The position numbers were made by a program, and so were the translations under genes. The notes below the pieces were generated by a model that did no database searches, was not told the DNA's origin, and saw only the letters and a program-made list of their open reading frames with translations. Below, one piece after another: positions 43,398-54,905 of a stretch of DNA of 64,000 nucleotides (positions are counted from its first letter, which is position 1; every line of letters begins with the position of its first letter). Source of the stretch: Galeruca laticollis (lineage: Eukaryota; Arthropoda; Insecta; Coleoptera; Chrysomelidae); NCBI GenBank assembly GCA_963921935.1, contig OY998180.1, positions 102,311,610 through 102,375,609 of the forward strand. The letters are read 5' to 3'.

Positions 43398-44855
43398 TTA
43401 ATTATATTTAATCCTCTGATAGAGAGGAAGAAAATCTCTGTCCCAGTTCACTTGTGTGTTTAAACAAAGCTCATTCTCATTAACTTCTTTGGAGATCTCA
43501 AGTGTCTCCAACAAATCCAATCTAAGAAATTCCTTATTATCAATCCTGTGCAAAATGTTTGAGCTAAACTTATGTTTGTGAAATTTGAGATGGTTACCAA
43601 ATATGGACTTGTCAGGTCTCTTCAGATGTTCATTGATGCGAGTGAGAAGTGGTCTGCAGGTTCTACCGAGGCCGGGCAATCAGAACACTCAAACTTTTCA
43701 ATTTACTAATTTTATCCTTTGAGTTAACTAATTAATTGCTCAAACTGTTGTAAGCTTTAAAGGAAACTTTTGTACCAGGTACTGTATCTTCTATGAATTT
43801 GGAAATATCCCTGCACATATTTTGATAAAAAGGCATGGAAAAGTATTTCACCAAAGGTGGGTTGATTGTAGGAGAAGTAGTGAAGGCGAGTCTTCTGTCT
43901 ATCCTGTACTTGATTTTGTTAATTAATTTATGAATAATGTAAGGTTGGTGGCCATTGTTGACAGCAATCTGTTTTAATATGTTAACCTCGCTGTTGTAAT
44001 TTGAAGGAGCTAGAGGAATTGTTAAAAGTCTATTACGTAGTAGTTGAAGGAAGCCATTTTATGTTGCATAGGATGATGAGAATTGAAAGGTATGACATGA
44101 TCAGTCTGAGTGGGTTTTCTGTAAATGGAAAAATCTAATTTGTTGTTCAATTTAGTTATGGTTAGATCCAAAAAGTTTAATCTGTTGTCTGATTCCACCT
44201 CAAGGGTAAATTTAATTTTGGGTTGTACATTATTTAAGGATTCAAGTACATCCAGGGCATCATTGGAGTTACCTGCAATGAAAACCAGGCAATCATCGAC
44301 GTAACGAAACCAACTAACAATTTTATTAATCTTGTTGATAATGTATGAGTTTTCCAAATTTTCCATAAAAATGTCAGCCAAGAACGGAGAGAGAGGGTTA
44401 CCCATAGCCAAGCCTTCAGGTTGGCTATAAGATTTCCCATTAAAGACAAAAAAATCTTGAGAAATGCAAAAATTCAACAAAGTTAAGATATCAGTTTTTG
44501 TAGAATCAGGAACTGAGTGTAGAGAAAGTAAGTTTGACACTAAAGGTAAAGTTTCAGATGTATGTATGGACGTAAACAGGTTGCTGACATCAAAGGATAT
44601 CATAAGTGTATTGTTGTCGAGTTGTCGTTAATTAATTCTGCAGTGTTACCGAATTGGACGGTTTGAAGTTGATAATGTTCTTTATCACCTGCAGGATGAA
44701 TGTTGCCAAAGTAGAGACAGGAGTGTTGTGAAAGCTTACCACTGGTCTGACTGGAATGCCGTCCTCGTGTATCTTTAAGAGACCATATAATCTGGGCATT
44801 TGAGAATTGCTAGGAATTAAATTTTATGTTTTGTTGAATTCATAGAAAAGATCTA
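43398..44855 (-). pseudogene. Penelope-like reverse transcriptase with GIY-YIG, left copy
   Basis: The reverse transcriptase frame (44603-44022) carries MISFDVSNLFTSIHTSE (motif A), QPEGLAMGNPLSPFLADIF (motif B), FRYVDDCLVFIAGNSND (motif C) and FLDLTITKLNNKLDFS. The N-terminal side is visible to 44855 in fragments (PQMPRLYGLLKIHK). Downstream are RRLAFTTSPTINPP and TVPGTKVSFKAYNS, then the GIY-YIG remnant GRTCRPLLTRINEHL, where a small deletion removes the YIG box, and a tail ending QVNWDRDFLPLYQRIKYN. Stops and small deletions break the frame. Confidence 0.85.
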
Positions 44856-44901
44856 ACTTTAACTTTAACTTAACATAAACTTATCAAAAAAATTTCCAAC
44901 A

Positions 44902-46488
44902 ACAATCTCATCTTATCTAAAGCTGATAAAGGCAGCTGTCTAGTCATACTTGATCAAACAGATCATATCACAAAGGTTGAAGACTTTTTGAGCTCCAACA
45001 ACTTCCTCCATTTAAACTCAAATCCACTTAACAAGTTCATTTCAAAAACCAAAAATTACATAAAAGTTTGTGAAGATCATTTTTATGAATTCAACAAAAC
45101 ATACAATTTAATTCCTAGCAATCCTCAAATGCCCAGATTATATGGTCTCTTGAAGATACACAAGGAGGGCATTCCAGTCAGACCAGAGGTAAGCAACACA
45201 ACACTCCTGTCTCTACTTTGGCAACATTCATCCTGCAAGTGATAGAGAGCATCACCAACTACAAACCGTCCAATTCGGTAAGTAACACTGCAGAATTAAT
45301 TAACGACAACTCGACAACAATACACTTATGATATCCTTTGATGTCAGCAACCTGTTTACGTCCATACATACATCTGAAACTTTACCTTTAGTGTCAAACT
45401 TACTTTCTCTACACTCAGTTCCTGATTCTACAAAAACTGATATCTTAACTTTGTTGAATTTTTGCATTTCTCAAGATTTTTTTGTCTTAAATGGGAAATC
45501 TTATAGCCAACCTGAAGGCTTGGCTATGGGTTACCCTCTCTCTCCGTTCTTGGCTGACATTTTTATGGGAAATTTGGAAATCTCATACATTATCAACAAG
45601 ATTAATAAAATTGTTAGTTGGTTTCGTTACGTCGATGATTGCCTGGTTTTCATTGTACGTAACTCCAATGATGCTCTGGATGTACTTGAATCTAACTATA
45701 ACTAAATTGAACAACAAATTAGATTTTTCCATTCACAGAAAACCCACTCAGACTGATCACGTCATACCTTTCAATTCTCATCATCATATGCAATATAAAA
45801 TGGCCTCCTTCAACTACTACGTTAAAAGACATTTAACAATTCTTCTAGCTCCTTCAAATTACAACAGCGAGGTTAACATATTAAAACAGATTGCTGTCAA
45901 CAATGGCTACCAACCTTACATTATTCATAAATTGATTAACAAAATCAAATACAGGATAGACAGAAGACTCGCCTTCACTACTTCTCCTACAATCAACCCA
46001 CCTTTGGTGAAATACTTTTCCATGCCTTTTTTTGATCAAAATATGTGCAAGGATATTTCCAAATTCATAGAAGATACAGTACCTGGTACAAAAGTTTCCT
46101 TTAAAGCTTACAACAGTTTGAGCAATTAATTAGTTAACTTGAAGGATAAAATTAGTAAATTGAAAAGTAGCGGTCTGTATAGACTGATTGCCTGGCCTCC
46201 TACATTGGTAGAACCTGCAGACCACTTCTCACTCGCATCAATGAACATCTGAAGAGACCTGACAAGTCCATATTTGGTAACCATCCCAAATTTCACAAGC
46301 ATAACTTTAGCGCTAACAGAAGCTCAAACATTTTGCACAGGATTGATAATAAGGAATTTCTTAGATTGGATTTGTTTGAGACATTTGAGATCTCCAAAGA
46401 ACTTAATGAAAATGAGCTTTGTTCAAACACACAAGTAAACTGGGACAGAGATTTTCTTCCTCTCTATCAGAGGATTAAATATAATTAA
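44902..46488 (+). pseudogene. Penelope-like reverse transcriptase with GIY-YIG, right copy
   Basis: This copy reaches further towards the N-terminus (SKADKGSCLVILDQTDHI, then LPSNPQMPRLYGLLKIHK-like). Reverse transcriptase motifs are as in the left copy (FDVSNLFTSI, FRYVDDCLVF) until a deletion of about 57 bp after DVLES shifts the frame. The rest resumes in the frame from 45491 (LTITKLNNKLDFSIHRK, NYNSEVNILKQIAVNNGY, INPPLVKYFSMPFF). The C-terminus has GLYRL...ASYIGRTCRP, so GIY and YIG boxes are both readable, and ends QVNWDRDFLPLYQRIKYN. Dead through the deletion, a stop at 46127 and further frame changes. Confidence 0.85.
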
Positions 46489-46812
46489 ATTTGTGTTAAG
46501 TAACTCTTCCATTTCAGTACTCTCTAGACCGCTCTTTAGGTCGGTACTGGTATTTCTACTTTGACATTTGACTTTACACATTCCGCATCTGGTTGACGTT
46601 GCTTCTGCATACCACATGGCCTGAATTTTAACATGTTTCTCGTTTAGTTATTAAGCAGAACAATATTAATTGTAACAATGTTTCTTTATTTATTCAGCAA
46701 CTTCCTGTTTACCTGACTTGTAAGTACTCACCTAATAATTTTTCCAAAGTTATAACCTCACTTTTACAACTCACATTTCTGTACTTTCAACTGAGTATTT
46801 ACTTTCAGGAAG

Positions 46813-46850
46813 CACTGAAGATGAAGAAAGTCGAAAGCGCTTTGCAATAA
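46813..46850 (+). ncRNA. hammerhead-like motif, Penelope family 2, right end
   Basis: Inverted partner of 43031-43068. Here the stem is GAAGAAAGTC, so one stem pair is lost compared with the left copy. Low confidence. Confidence 0.25.
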
Positions 46851-47089
46851 AGAGACTTTATACACTTAAATACAAAACTGTACTCTATTTATTTATTATT
46901 TGAACAAGTGTATTCAGCTCCACATATTTTATTTATTTATTATTGTATATAACAAATCTTCACATTTAGGTTGCGTGCACATTGGTGAGCGGTGCGCATT
47001 GAGCAGTGAGCGTTTAGCTGTGGTAACGCCCGCAGTGTTCTATGCATATTACCAAGCATTTTTTAGTTTAAAATGTTTAGACCTAGCAA

Positions 47090-47352
47090 GATGACTACTT
47101 TGATGCGTAAATTTTTATTAATTGAAAACTCACGTTTAGCTCGATTAATTGTAATTAAAAAGAAAAGGAGTGCATGCTTTAAATGAAAGTCGTCTGACAT
47201 TTGGAGAATTCCATCACTTCTATCATGGCCTCCGATGTAATCCAACCATGTTTTTATCATTTCTTCGTATGTCCGTTAAAACTTTTGACTACATCTTAGC
47301 CAGAGTAGAGAACAGGCTTCGAAAGAAATGCTTAGGCGTAACTTTAAGGTAG
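47090..47352 (+). pseudogene. Harbinger-type transposase N-terminus
   Basis: MTTLMRKFLLIENSRLARL and KKKRSACFK precede, in the next frame, NESRLTFGEFHHFYHGLR, FLSFLRMSVKTFDYILARV. This matches the N-terminal region of HARBI1-like transposases: basic cluster, FGEFHHLY-x-x-LR, FxxFRMSxxTFDYIL. One frameshift lies near 47165. The frame ends at a GGTAGGTA donor-like site and no catalytic exon follows. The sequence at 46970-47010 (GTGCACATTGGTGAGCGGTG) may be the element's end region. Confidence 0.6.
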
Positions 47353-47530
47353 GTAAAAAGAAATACCTATACAGTGACTGTTTTTCTTCCAACAGTGACG
47401 ACAACAAAAAATTGTCATATTTCACATATGCACTCGATTTGTTCTTAATTTGAGTTAATAACACGTTGTATCAAAAGGTCTAAAACTACGTGACAAAGAG
47501 AGAGCCAATAAAAATAAAACACTGTATTGC

Positions 47531-47880
47531 AGCCGCATTTTTGGAAAATTATGATTGGATATTGTTCAGGGCGTCTTATAGATGAACCTCATTGATTTTC
47601 AGCTCCCTAGAGCTAGTACCACGGGTTGTTAGCACGATACAACGTCCGGAGTGTATACAAGTGGCCAATTTCATAATTGGATATTTTTCAAGGTGTCTCA
47701 CGGATGAACCCTATTAATTTTAAGCCCTCCAGAGCGAGTACAACGGGTAGATTTTTGATTATTTTTGGTTTGTTAACACAATAAAGCCTCCGAAATGTAT
47801 ACAAGTGACAATTTTATGGTAAGATATGGTTCAGGGCGTGTTACATATGCGGAAAAGTTTTAATCTTTAAAGCTGTTTAT
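47531..47880. repeat. Tandem degenerate repeat units shared with 23641
   Basis: About three partial copies of a 120-150 bp unit. Each has AATTTTATAATTGGATAT-like, GGCGTCT-x-ACAGATGAACC, GAGC-x-AGTACAACGGGT and CGATACAACGTCCGGAGTGTA segments in varying states of decay. The last unit ends TTTTAATCTTTAAAGCTG, as at 23862. It lies just downstream of the cysteine-rich gene fragment on the minus strand and may be its 3' noncoding part. Confidence 0.65.
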
Positions 47881-47899
47881 TTTTCATTAATTTTAAAAA

Positions 47900-48197
47900 T
47901 TATTCCAGTTTAACAAAATCAATGTATTCAAAGAAGTCGTCAACCTGAATAAAGTCCTCATTCAATTCTTCGATGCTCATGAACGGAGCATTGATGCATG
48001 ATCCTTGGCACATGCTGCACAGAAAGCTGCATTTCATGCCTCCTTTTCGGCAACCACATCTCCCTTCACAACTACCTGTGCACCTACAGAAAATTTTGTT
48101 TAAAATAGACTTCGGTGCTGGAGGTTGAGTGGTTGTCACTGGCTCCAAGGTGCCATCTTCCCCACGACGCCATACCAACTGTTCAGGTGTTAACGTG
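47900..48197 (-). pseudogene. Cysteine-rich (CXC-like) C-terminal fragment
   Basis: The minus-strand frame reads LTPEQLVWRRGEDGTLEPV, QPPAPKSILNKIFCRC, GRCGCRKGGMKCSFLCSMC and ends in an acidic tail. The C-x-C...C-x-C-RK-x-G...C...C-x-x-C pattern resembles the tesmin/CXC-like tail found at the end of many insect proteins that start with an XPG/PIN-like nuclease, the family whose nuclease part is seen at 59008-60317. AATAAA on the minus strand follows the stop. Only the C-terminus is present; upstream it is cut by a mariner fragment near 48195. Confidence 0.6.
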
Positions 48198-48486
48198 GCC
48201 CCCAGCCATTACCCGCTAAATGTGCGCAATTCTTTAAATGAGGTATTTCCAGGACGATGTATGGGACGAAGGGGCGCAACTGAGTGGCCTACTCGCTCAC
48301 CCGACCTAAGACCTCTAGATTTTTTTGTGGGGATACATACAAACGTAGTTTACAAATCTCCATCTGGCATATTAGAAGGGTGGAGGTGATACCGCAAATG
48401 CTCCAAAATATGCGGTAACGGTTTGAAGATAACTTGTATCACTGTATACACGTTGACGATCAACACTTGGAGTATTTACTTGACTA
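48190..48486 (+). pseudogene. Mariner-like transposase C-terminal fragment
   Basis: Reads VAPSHYPLNVRNSLNEVFPG, RRGATEWPTRSPDLRPLDFF (third catalytic Asp present in SPD), VVYKSPSGILE, then after a frame change RFEDNLYHCI and HLEYLLD. It corresponds to the last third of the transposase at 19016-19866 but is a different family. The catalytic second Asp is replaced (APSHY where DDAPPHY is expected upstream). Confidence 0.7.
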
Positions 48487-49492
48487 ATACGGTAAGAATT
48501 GAATCGGTTTTGGCATTTTTGGTCACACATAATTGTTGGAGTTTCAAGGTCTTATATTTTCTAAACGACTGGCTTGATTTTCAAAAACTAAGCAGCATTG
48601 TATAGGGAATGACAAGACCCTTTTAATGAGTTATCGCTTGACTCCCCTTTCTATTTGAAAACATTTGGAGGATGACTTCTCTATTGAGGAGGTTAAAATT
48701 TTTACTATGCTTTTTTCGTCAAAATGTGCCCCCTTGAGCAACAAACTTGATGTGCTTTTGGATTTTGCCGAAAAGTTCTTTCCCATCATGTTATGCCTTG
48801 TGGTACGTTTTCGATTTGCCACCTCGTATATTGTATATTATTTATGTAATACTACTAACCTTGCCATGTAAAGTAGGTATATCCCATACGATATTGTAAA
48901 TAAATAAATACATAAAAATTCGCGTATAGTGGTGTAAACTTGCAATAAGACATTTGGATGTTGAAGTTAAATTTCTGTTATTCTGTACGATTACAGCAAT
49001 TTTTAACGTTCAAATTGAACTTAACAAACACTATACGAGTATATTTCTATATTCAACCTTGTGAAATCAATTCAAAAAATATTTGTTAAATATCAAAGAT
49101 TTTTATGTAAATTGAGTCATTATTTTTAAATGTACACAGAGATAATTACAAATTTGAAAATAAAAATATAAATATTCATAACAAATATTTCAAATTTTTG
49201 CTTTATATGCCGGTGCAATCAGCATTGTATTGCTTGAATGTTTTTAATATCGCTTTTTAAAAACATTATTCACGGATTCTTTCCCCCCTCGAAACCATGA
49301 TTATTTCAGAATTTTGAATGGGCATGCCGTACCAAACTTCCAGTAAGAATTATGTAATTGACAATTACAATACATTTTATGTTATAGAAATTTGTTGACG
49401 ATATTCCAGGGTTCATAAAAACTATTTTCCATCAAAACTGTTGATCAAATAAAAAAATCATTAACCAAAATAAGAAAAAAAGTTATCGTGAT
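48487..49492. other. No recognised gene
   Basis: AT-rich; two overlapping short frames near 48631-48871 on opposite strands are not recognisable. It ends at the hAT terminal repeat. Confidence 0.5.
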
Positions 49493-49994
49493 CAGGGCCG
49501 ACTCAAGGCTATGTGCCGCCGGGGTGCAAGATAGAATTCGCCGCCCTTCCTCATCAGAGCATCAATAATAATAGTAACTGCGTTGATTTTAATTATTTGA
49601 TAACTGTTAATCTATTTGAGAAATAAAACAATTTAAAATAAAAATGATAAAGTAGCTTTTTATATACTTTATTATATTTTTTTATTCATTTATTATAATT
49701 TTAAAAATGAATGTATTTGAAACAAACATTAAAAAGATAGTACTTTCATATAATCCCTAGTTATAATAAAAAGGAAGTACCTTACCTGTATACATAATTT
49801 TGCATTAATCTTTTATAATTTACTAGTACTTTGAACTTAGATGCGTTAAGTTATAAATATAAACTAAACTAGTAAACTATTAGAGATACATACATTTTAA
49901 TTATTGAAAGCGAATTTTCTTGCTTTTTTAATTGTAAATTCTTTTATTAAATCTGTCGTATCTAACGCTTCGCAGATATCTATCTCGATGCTTA

Positions 49995-52900
49995 GGGGAG
50001 AATAGGGTACATTTGAACACGGGGTAGATTTGAACATTCAATTTTTCTTCTGTAGTGCAAACTTTTCAAAATAAAGAATAATCACGACATCTGGCAACCC
50101 TGTCACGTAACGTATGGTATAAGGCGCTAACTTCAGACTCGATTTTGGCACACTAGTTGAATAGGAGTGGTTGTTTGTTTACATAGTCAAATTTTTACAG
50201 TGTGATAAATCTGCTGTGATTTTGAAAATTATTAGTTTATTGCTGATCGAAATACAACATTTGAAAGAGGTAAGTGTTGGCTTGTGTATTAGTTTTAGGT
50301 TTGGGCTTTTTGATAGTGTAACAAATTCTTCGTAAATAAGAAAAATGAGTTTGGGGTACATTTGAACTATGGAAATGGGGTACATTTGAACGGTGTTCAA
50401 ATGTACCCCATTTTACTTTAGTTTCTTTTTTCAATTAACATTGGATATTTTTTTCTGTTTCAGACGAAATATAGTGCGAAATTACAAGAAAAAAAGGAAA
50501 ATCTGCTTATAATCAAGAGGACATACAAGCTGCTATCAGAGCTGTACGTGATCAACAAATAACCCTGCGTGAAGCTGCTGCACATTACGGGATGTCACAC
50601 ACAGCCCTGCATTATCGACTGAAGAAATTAAAGTTTAATGATGAAGGTCAGGTTACCTCTTCTATAAAACATGACTACCAATCGAAATCCTCCAACCGGC
50701 AGATTTTTACAAAGGAACAAGAATAATCACTGGTTGAGTATGCTATTAACTCATCCAAAATGTGCTATGGTCTAACGTACCAACAAATGAGTGATTGCAT
50801 ACGATTATGCTGCAATACTTGACTTAGAAATGCCCAATAGTTGGTCCGCAAATCAGATAGCGGGAGAAGATTGGCTATACGGTTTCATGCGACGACATCG
50901 TAACCTTAGTATTCGGAGGCCGGAAAACACCTCACTTTCGAGATTGACATCTTTTAACAAGACGAATTTAGAAGCGTTCTTCGATAACTACGAGAGAACC
51001 CTAAAATTAAAGAACTTTTTCTACTTCCGTTACTAAAACCGCACTTTGAACACGGGTTTGACATGCACAAAACGACTCTTTAAACACTAGTGTTTAAAAT
51101 GTGAAAAGTCACATCTCGTTTATCTTTTGTTTTTTAAACGTCAAATCAAGTGTATCTTTTGTATGTTAAATTTCATGTTCCGTGATAATTTTGTTATTCT
51201 GCGTCATTTGATTTGTCAGTCAGCTGTCAGCCATCGTCCGTCATGTAATGAATATAATTCAAATATAATATGTTTTCCTTCCCGCGGGCGAAGAAAAAGT
51301 ATAGTAAGCACCTCGTGTTAAAAACGTCTTTAGTTACTCGTTTCACAAGGAACTCGTTCCGCTTCGCTCCACTCGTGCCTAGTAAAACTCGTGACTAAAG
51401 TAACCTTTTTGATACTTGGTACTTAATATACTATTACAGCATGCCACATATTCAACCTTGATGAAACAGGTGTGGCAACAGGCACCAAATATCTTAGCTC
51501 CAAGAGGTGCTAAACAAGTCGGGCAGGCTATTTCTGCCGAAAGAGGGCAATCAATTACGTTGTGTATGATTATAAGTGCATCTGGTAATTCCTTGTCTCC
51601 AGTATTTATTTATCCCTGAGCAAGAGTAAATGATTCTATGGTTGATGACGGTCCACCCGGTAGTATTGTGTTTGCCAACAGCCCAGGAAGCCACTGGATG
51701 ACGCGTGCTCTATTCTTACACGTTCTGAAACATATAGTGAATCATACGAAATGCAGTTCTGAAAATCCAATTCTTATCCTCATGGATAATCACGAGAGCC
51801 ACTGTTCTCTTGACGCCGTCAACTATGCTCGAGAAAACGGCATGACTTTAGTAACTTTCTCGCCCCATTTACAGACGAAGATTTTTTGAGCACTGCTGTC
51901 ATGGATAGATCCACTTCAGACGAGCCAGTCCGCGAGCCCATAGAACAGGCGGCATCGTTTGATACAGATAATTGCTCTATCCCCAGCAAATATATAAATG
52001 TATGTCCAAATGTGCCCACTCCAAGCATCGACCCGAGCTACATACCTGGATGTAGCAAAGATTCCGAAACCATCCAAATCGATCCCGCTCACAATAAAAC
52101 ATTCGTGCTAATTTCACCAGAACATGTTCGTCCATATCCAAAGGCCCCTCCTCGATCCAATTCGCTTAGAGGAAGTAGAAATGGGAAAACACGTATTTTA
52201 ACAGAAACCCCTGAAAAATCGAGACTGGAAGATGAACAACAGGAGAGAGAGAGTCCAAAAAAATGAAGCTTACGAAAACAAAACCAGAAAAAAATCGTCA
52301 GGTTAAGAAAAACATCTGTAAATCGCTAGAAGTATCAACCTCTGAATCAGAAGATGAAGATATATCCCTACATGATGAGTCCTCTGATGAATTAGAAACC
52401 TTTAATGATTTAGAGGTCGAGCATAAAGAAGCTAATGTCTTGAAGTTGAATTTATTCTTGTATCATTTAATACAAAAAATACAGATTCTTGTTTGTGGGA
52501 CAAATTTAAGAAATCGTGGAAGAAAATTCGTACAGGGTAAAGTTTATGAAGAAAAAGGAGGATACATGGAAATTTTACTTTCCTGAAAAAGAGGACGTAG
52601 AGAGAGAAGACATCAAAATGAAACTGCAAGCACCTGATACTTCTGGGGGAACTGAAAGAGCTGCTTCTTTTCTATCATTTAAGGTCGACTTCTCTAGTTT
52701 TAAGGATAAAGTAATGTAGCTACTATTTTGTTGTTTTTTTCTGTATTTAGAGGTCATTTAGTTTACGCAATTTTTGAGGTTTGTTCAAAACTGCCCCACA
52801 ACTGTTCAAATCTGCCCCAACTAAAGGGTAGAATTGAACAAATGCAGAGGTTAGAATTTTTTTCAAGTTATTATGTTTGCCTTTCCAAATTTGTTGGTTA

Positions 52901-53018
52901 ATTTAGATCCCAAATAAGTTCCACTTTGTACTAAAATATTTAAAACTCTTTGGAAAAAATTACATTTGATTTTAATTGGACTAAATTAGGTTTTCTTCAA
53001 ATATACCCCAGTCTCCCC
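49995..53018 (+). mobile_element. Complete 3.0-kb Tigger/pogo-type element
   Basis: The ends GGGGAGAATAGGGTACATTT and, inverted, GGGGAGACTGGGGTATATTT are flanked by TA on both sides (49993-49994, 53019-53020). Repeats of GGGGTACATTTGAAC-like motifs lie inside the left end (50006-50415) and of TGTTCAAATCTGCCCC-like motifs inside the right end (52770-52850). Full length with both ends, but the transposase gene is broken. It is inserted into the hAT C-terminus. Confidence 0.9.
50466..52719 (+). pseudogene. Tigger/jerky-like transposase
   Basis: The HTH_psq domain comes first: NQEDIQAAIRAVRDQQ, LREAAAHYGMSHTALHYRL. Then SLVEYAINSSKMCYGL, GEDWLYGFMRRHRNLSIR, FFDNYERTLK (to 51012). The catalytic part resumes at 51440 after a clean TATTACAG acceptor, with FNLDETG (first Asp), LAPRGAKQVGQAISAERGQS, PGSHWMTRALFLHV and LILMDNHESHCSLDAV (second Asp). 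After FSPHLQT the frame changes and the third Asp region is lost. The tail has ISPEHVRPYPKAPPRSNS and DTSGGTERAASFLSFKVD. I count one in-frame stop (near 50725) and at least four frame changes. The 430 bp between 51012 and 51440 look like an intron enlarged by a small repeat. Confidence 0.8.
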
Positions 53019-53934
53019 TATCATAACCAATTTTTTTAGCCTATTTTAGCTCATAGCAGATCTCAGATGGATTTTTGAATTAGTTTTAATTTTGAAAAAG
53101 ATCTCTCACCATGAGCAACAGTGACAGGCATCATTAAAAAAATCCGTAAAGCTAATACACATAAGTTGGGGAAATTATTAATTAAATCATTAGTCACAAG
53201 GTATTCTAAAACCTCCTTGGCCGAAATCGCATTGTGTTTATTACAAATATAAGTGGTCCATATTTCAGTTTCATTTCACAAATCAACTGCATCAACATCC
53301 GTTTCTTTGGTAGAGAAATCGGTTAATTTAGTTTGTAAATCCATGCAACATTTCATTAAATTCTCTTTATCACCAGATGCGAAACCTAAATTTAAAAAAA
53401 CAAAATTACTATTAGGTACACCTGTTCAAATATGTCATTAGTTTTGATACCACTACATCAACATCATAAAAATAAAAATTAACTTTAAAATCCAGCTGTG
53501 GAGATTCGACTGGTTCATCTCTGTATTCATAATAAATAAAACCTTTTTCCTCGGTATGACCAAACTTATAGCTGGAAAAACAGTTTGGCAGACTATATCT
53601 TCAGCAATTTTTTTGCCTCGTTAAGCATGGCTGTAAAACTATTGTAAGATCATAATTCCTGGAAAAATTTTTGAATTTCTGTCAACATTTTTATAACTTT
53701 TGGTAAAACAATATAAGATTTTTGCATGATATTACTTAGAATTTTTATTTTCGATAACATATTGTACCAAATTATTAGGGAACACAAAAATTTATATGAT
53801 TAAATTTTATTAAATAATATCTTTGCAAGGTTTTTTGTGTCATTGTCTCTTGATGTAAAGGATAGGATATCGTTAGCATAGTGAATACGCCAATGAGGGC
53901 AAATACTCCAGATTAGAGGCTAGCTACAGCTATA

Positions 53935-54905
53935 TCGAGGCCAAACAAAATCAGGTGGGCTATAAATAAATTCGAACACTACAAATCTCCTGGTGTAGAT
54001 GGAATACACCCTATACTGTTACGAAAGGGGCAGGAAATATTAATTCCACATCTGTATCGCTTATTCAAGGCTTGTATAGCATTACGACATATACCCAAAA
54101 TGTGACAAAAGGTTAAGGTCATTTATCTTTGTAAAGTGGGGAAGATAAATGATATGGCGTCTAAGTTATACCGACCAATATGTCTGATGTCTTTGCAGCT
54201 TAAAACACTAGAAAAGCTGATAGACAGATATATTGGAGACGAGGTACTTAAAGGTAGATCGCTCAACGAACGCCCATATGCGTATCAATCAGGCAAGTAT
54301 GTGTATAACTAAATAATATTGATTCTTGTGACAAAAGGTTGTAAATTCGATACAAAAGAGATAATTTAAAAGAGAGACATATGTTTTTTCGAACAAAGGG
54401 AGTCCCACTCCCAGTGTGCCAGGTGATTGAAACGAGCTTGGAAAACAGGATTATATCATCAATCAGCGAGATAACACTGTGAGTAAGAGCTGAAAGAGGC
54501 TGCCCATGGGGGGAGTGCTATCGCCTCTGTTATGAGCAGTCTTAATGAACGTATTAATAGTAAGATTAACATCCGGAGGTATCTACTGCTCAGGATACGC
54601 TGATGATCTCGCTATTATTGCAAAAGGCTAATTTGCGAGACCGTTTTTCGGAGCTTACACAAACAGCTCCAAATATAATTGACAATTGGTGTAAAGAGGA
54701 GGAAAAGTAAACCCACATTAAACCACCATAGTAAAATTCACAAAAAATAAAATAGTAGCAGGACTAAAATTTCCAGTACTTAACGGGATAGAAATTCCTT
54801 TTGCACAAGAGGCAAAGTATCTGGAGTCACATTTGACCACATACTAACATGGAACCAAGATTTACAAAAAATTATTCAAAAAAAGCATAATAGCCTTTAA
54901 CATGT
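53935..54905 (+). pseudogene. Decayed RNase H-group LINE reverse transcriptase
   Basis: It starts IRWAINKFEHYKSPGVDGIH and PILLRKGQEILIPHLYRLF, then RPICLMSLQLKTLEKLIDRY, AYQSGK, later RAERGCPWGECY (damaged motif B), and YCSGYADDLAIIAKG with the catalytic box. This is the same type as the LINE at 1755 but a different, more decayed family; motif A is deleted. It ends at an abrupt rise in GC content near 54905. Confidence 0.7.

Larger units (their letters stand above)
42976..46901. mobile_element. 3.9-kb palindrome of two Penelope-like elements, family 2
   Basis: The arms 42976-44855 and 45073-46901 are inverted copies around a 217-bp spacer (44856-45072) that belongs to the right copy's 5' side. 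Both copies point outwards, with 5' sides together. The right arm lacks about 57 bp of reverse transcriptase near 45690. The arms remain very similar over 1.8 kb. The family differs from the pair at 6277 but has the same layout and similar termini. Confidence 0.9.
49493..53850 (-). mobile_element. hAT element split by a Tigger-type insertion
   Basis: The left end CAGGGCCGACTCAAGGC has the hAT-type CAGGG start. The transposase reads leftwards on the minus strand in two blocks, 53850-53021 and 49992-49897, which join in frame if the element at 49995-53018 and one TA are removed. The right end is lost against the LINE at 53935. Confidence 0.75.
49897..53850 (-). pseudogene. hAT transposase C-terminal region (ZMYM1-like)
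   Basis: The protein resembles the hAT-derived ZMYM1-type family. Block 1 (53850-53021) shows VLPKVIKMLTEIQKFFQELW, FTAMLNEAKKIAED, FKVNFYFYDVDVVVSKL, NKHNAISAKEVLEYLVTNDL, then LRIFLMMPVTVAHGERSFSK, which is the conserved hAT dimerisation core (IPVTVASGERSFSKLK in relatives). Block 2 (49992-49897) gives IEIDICEALDTTDLIKEF and KKARKFAF, the usual end. Frameshifts and stops are present, and the 3.0-kb Tigger-type element separates the blocks. The upstream BED/MYM and catalytic parts are missing. Confidence 0.75.
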
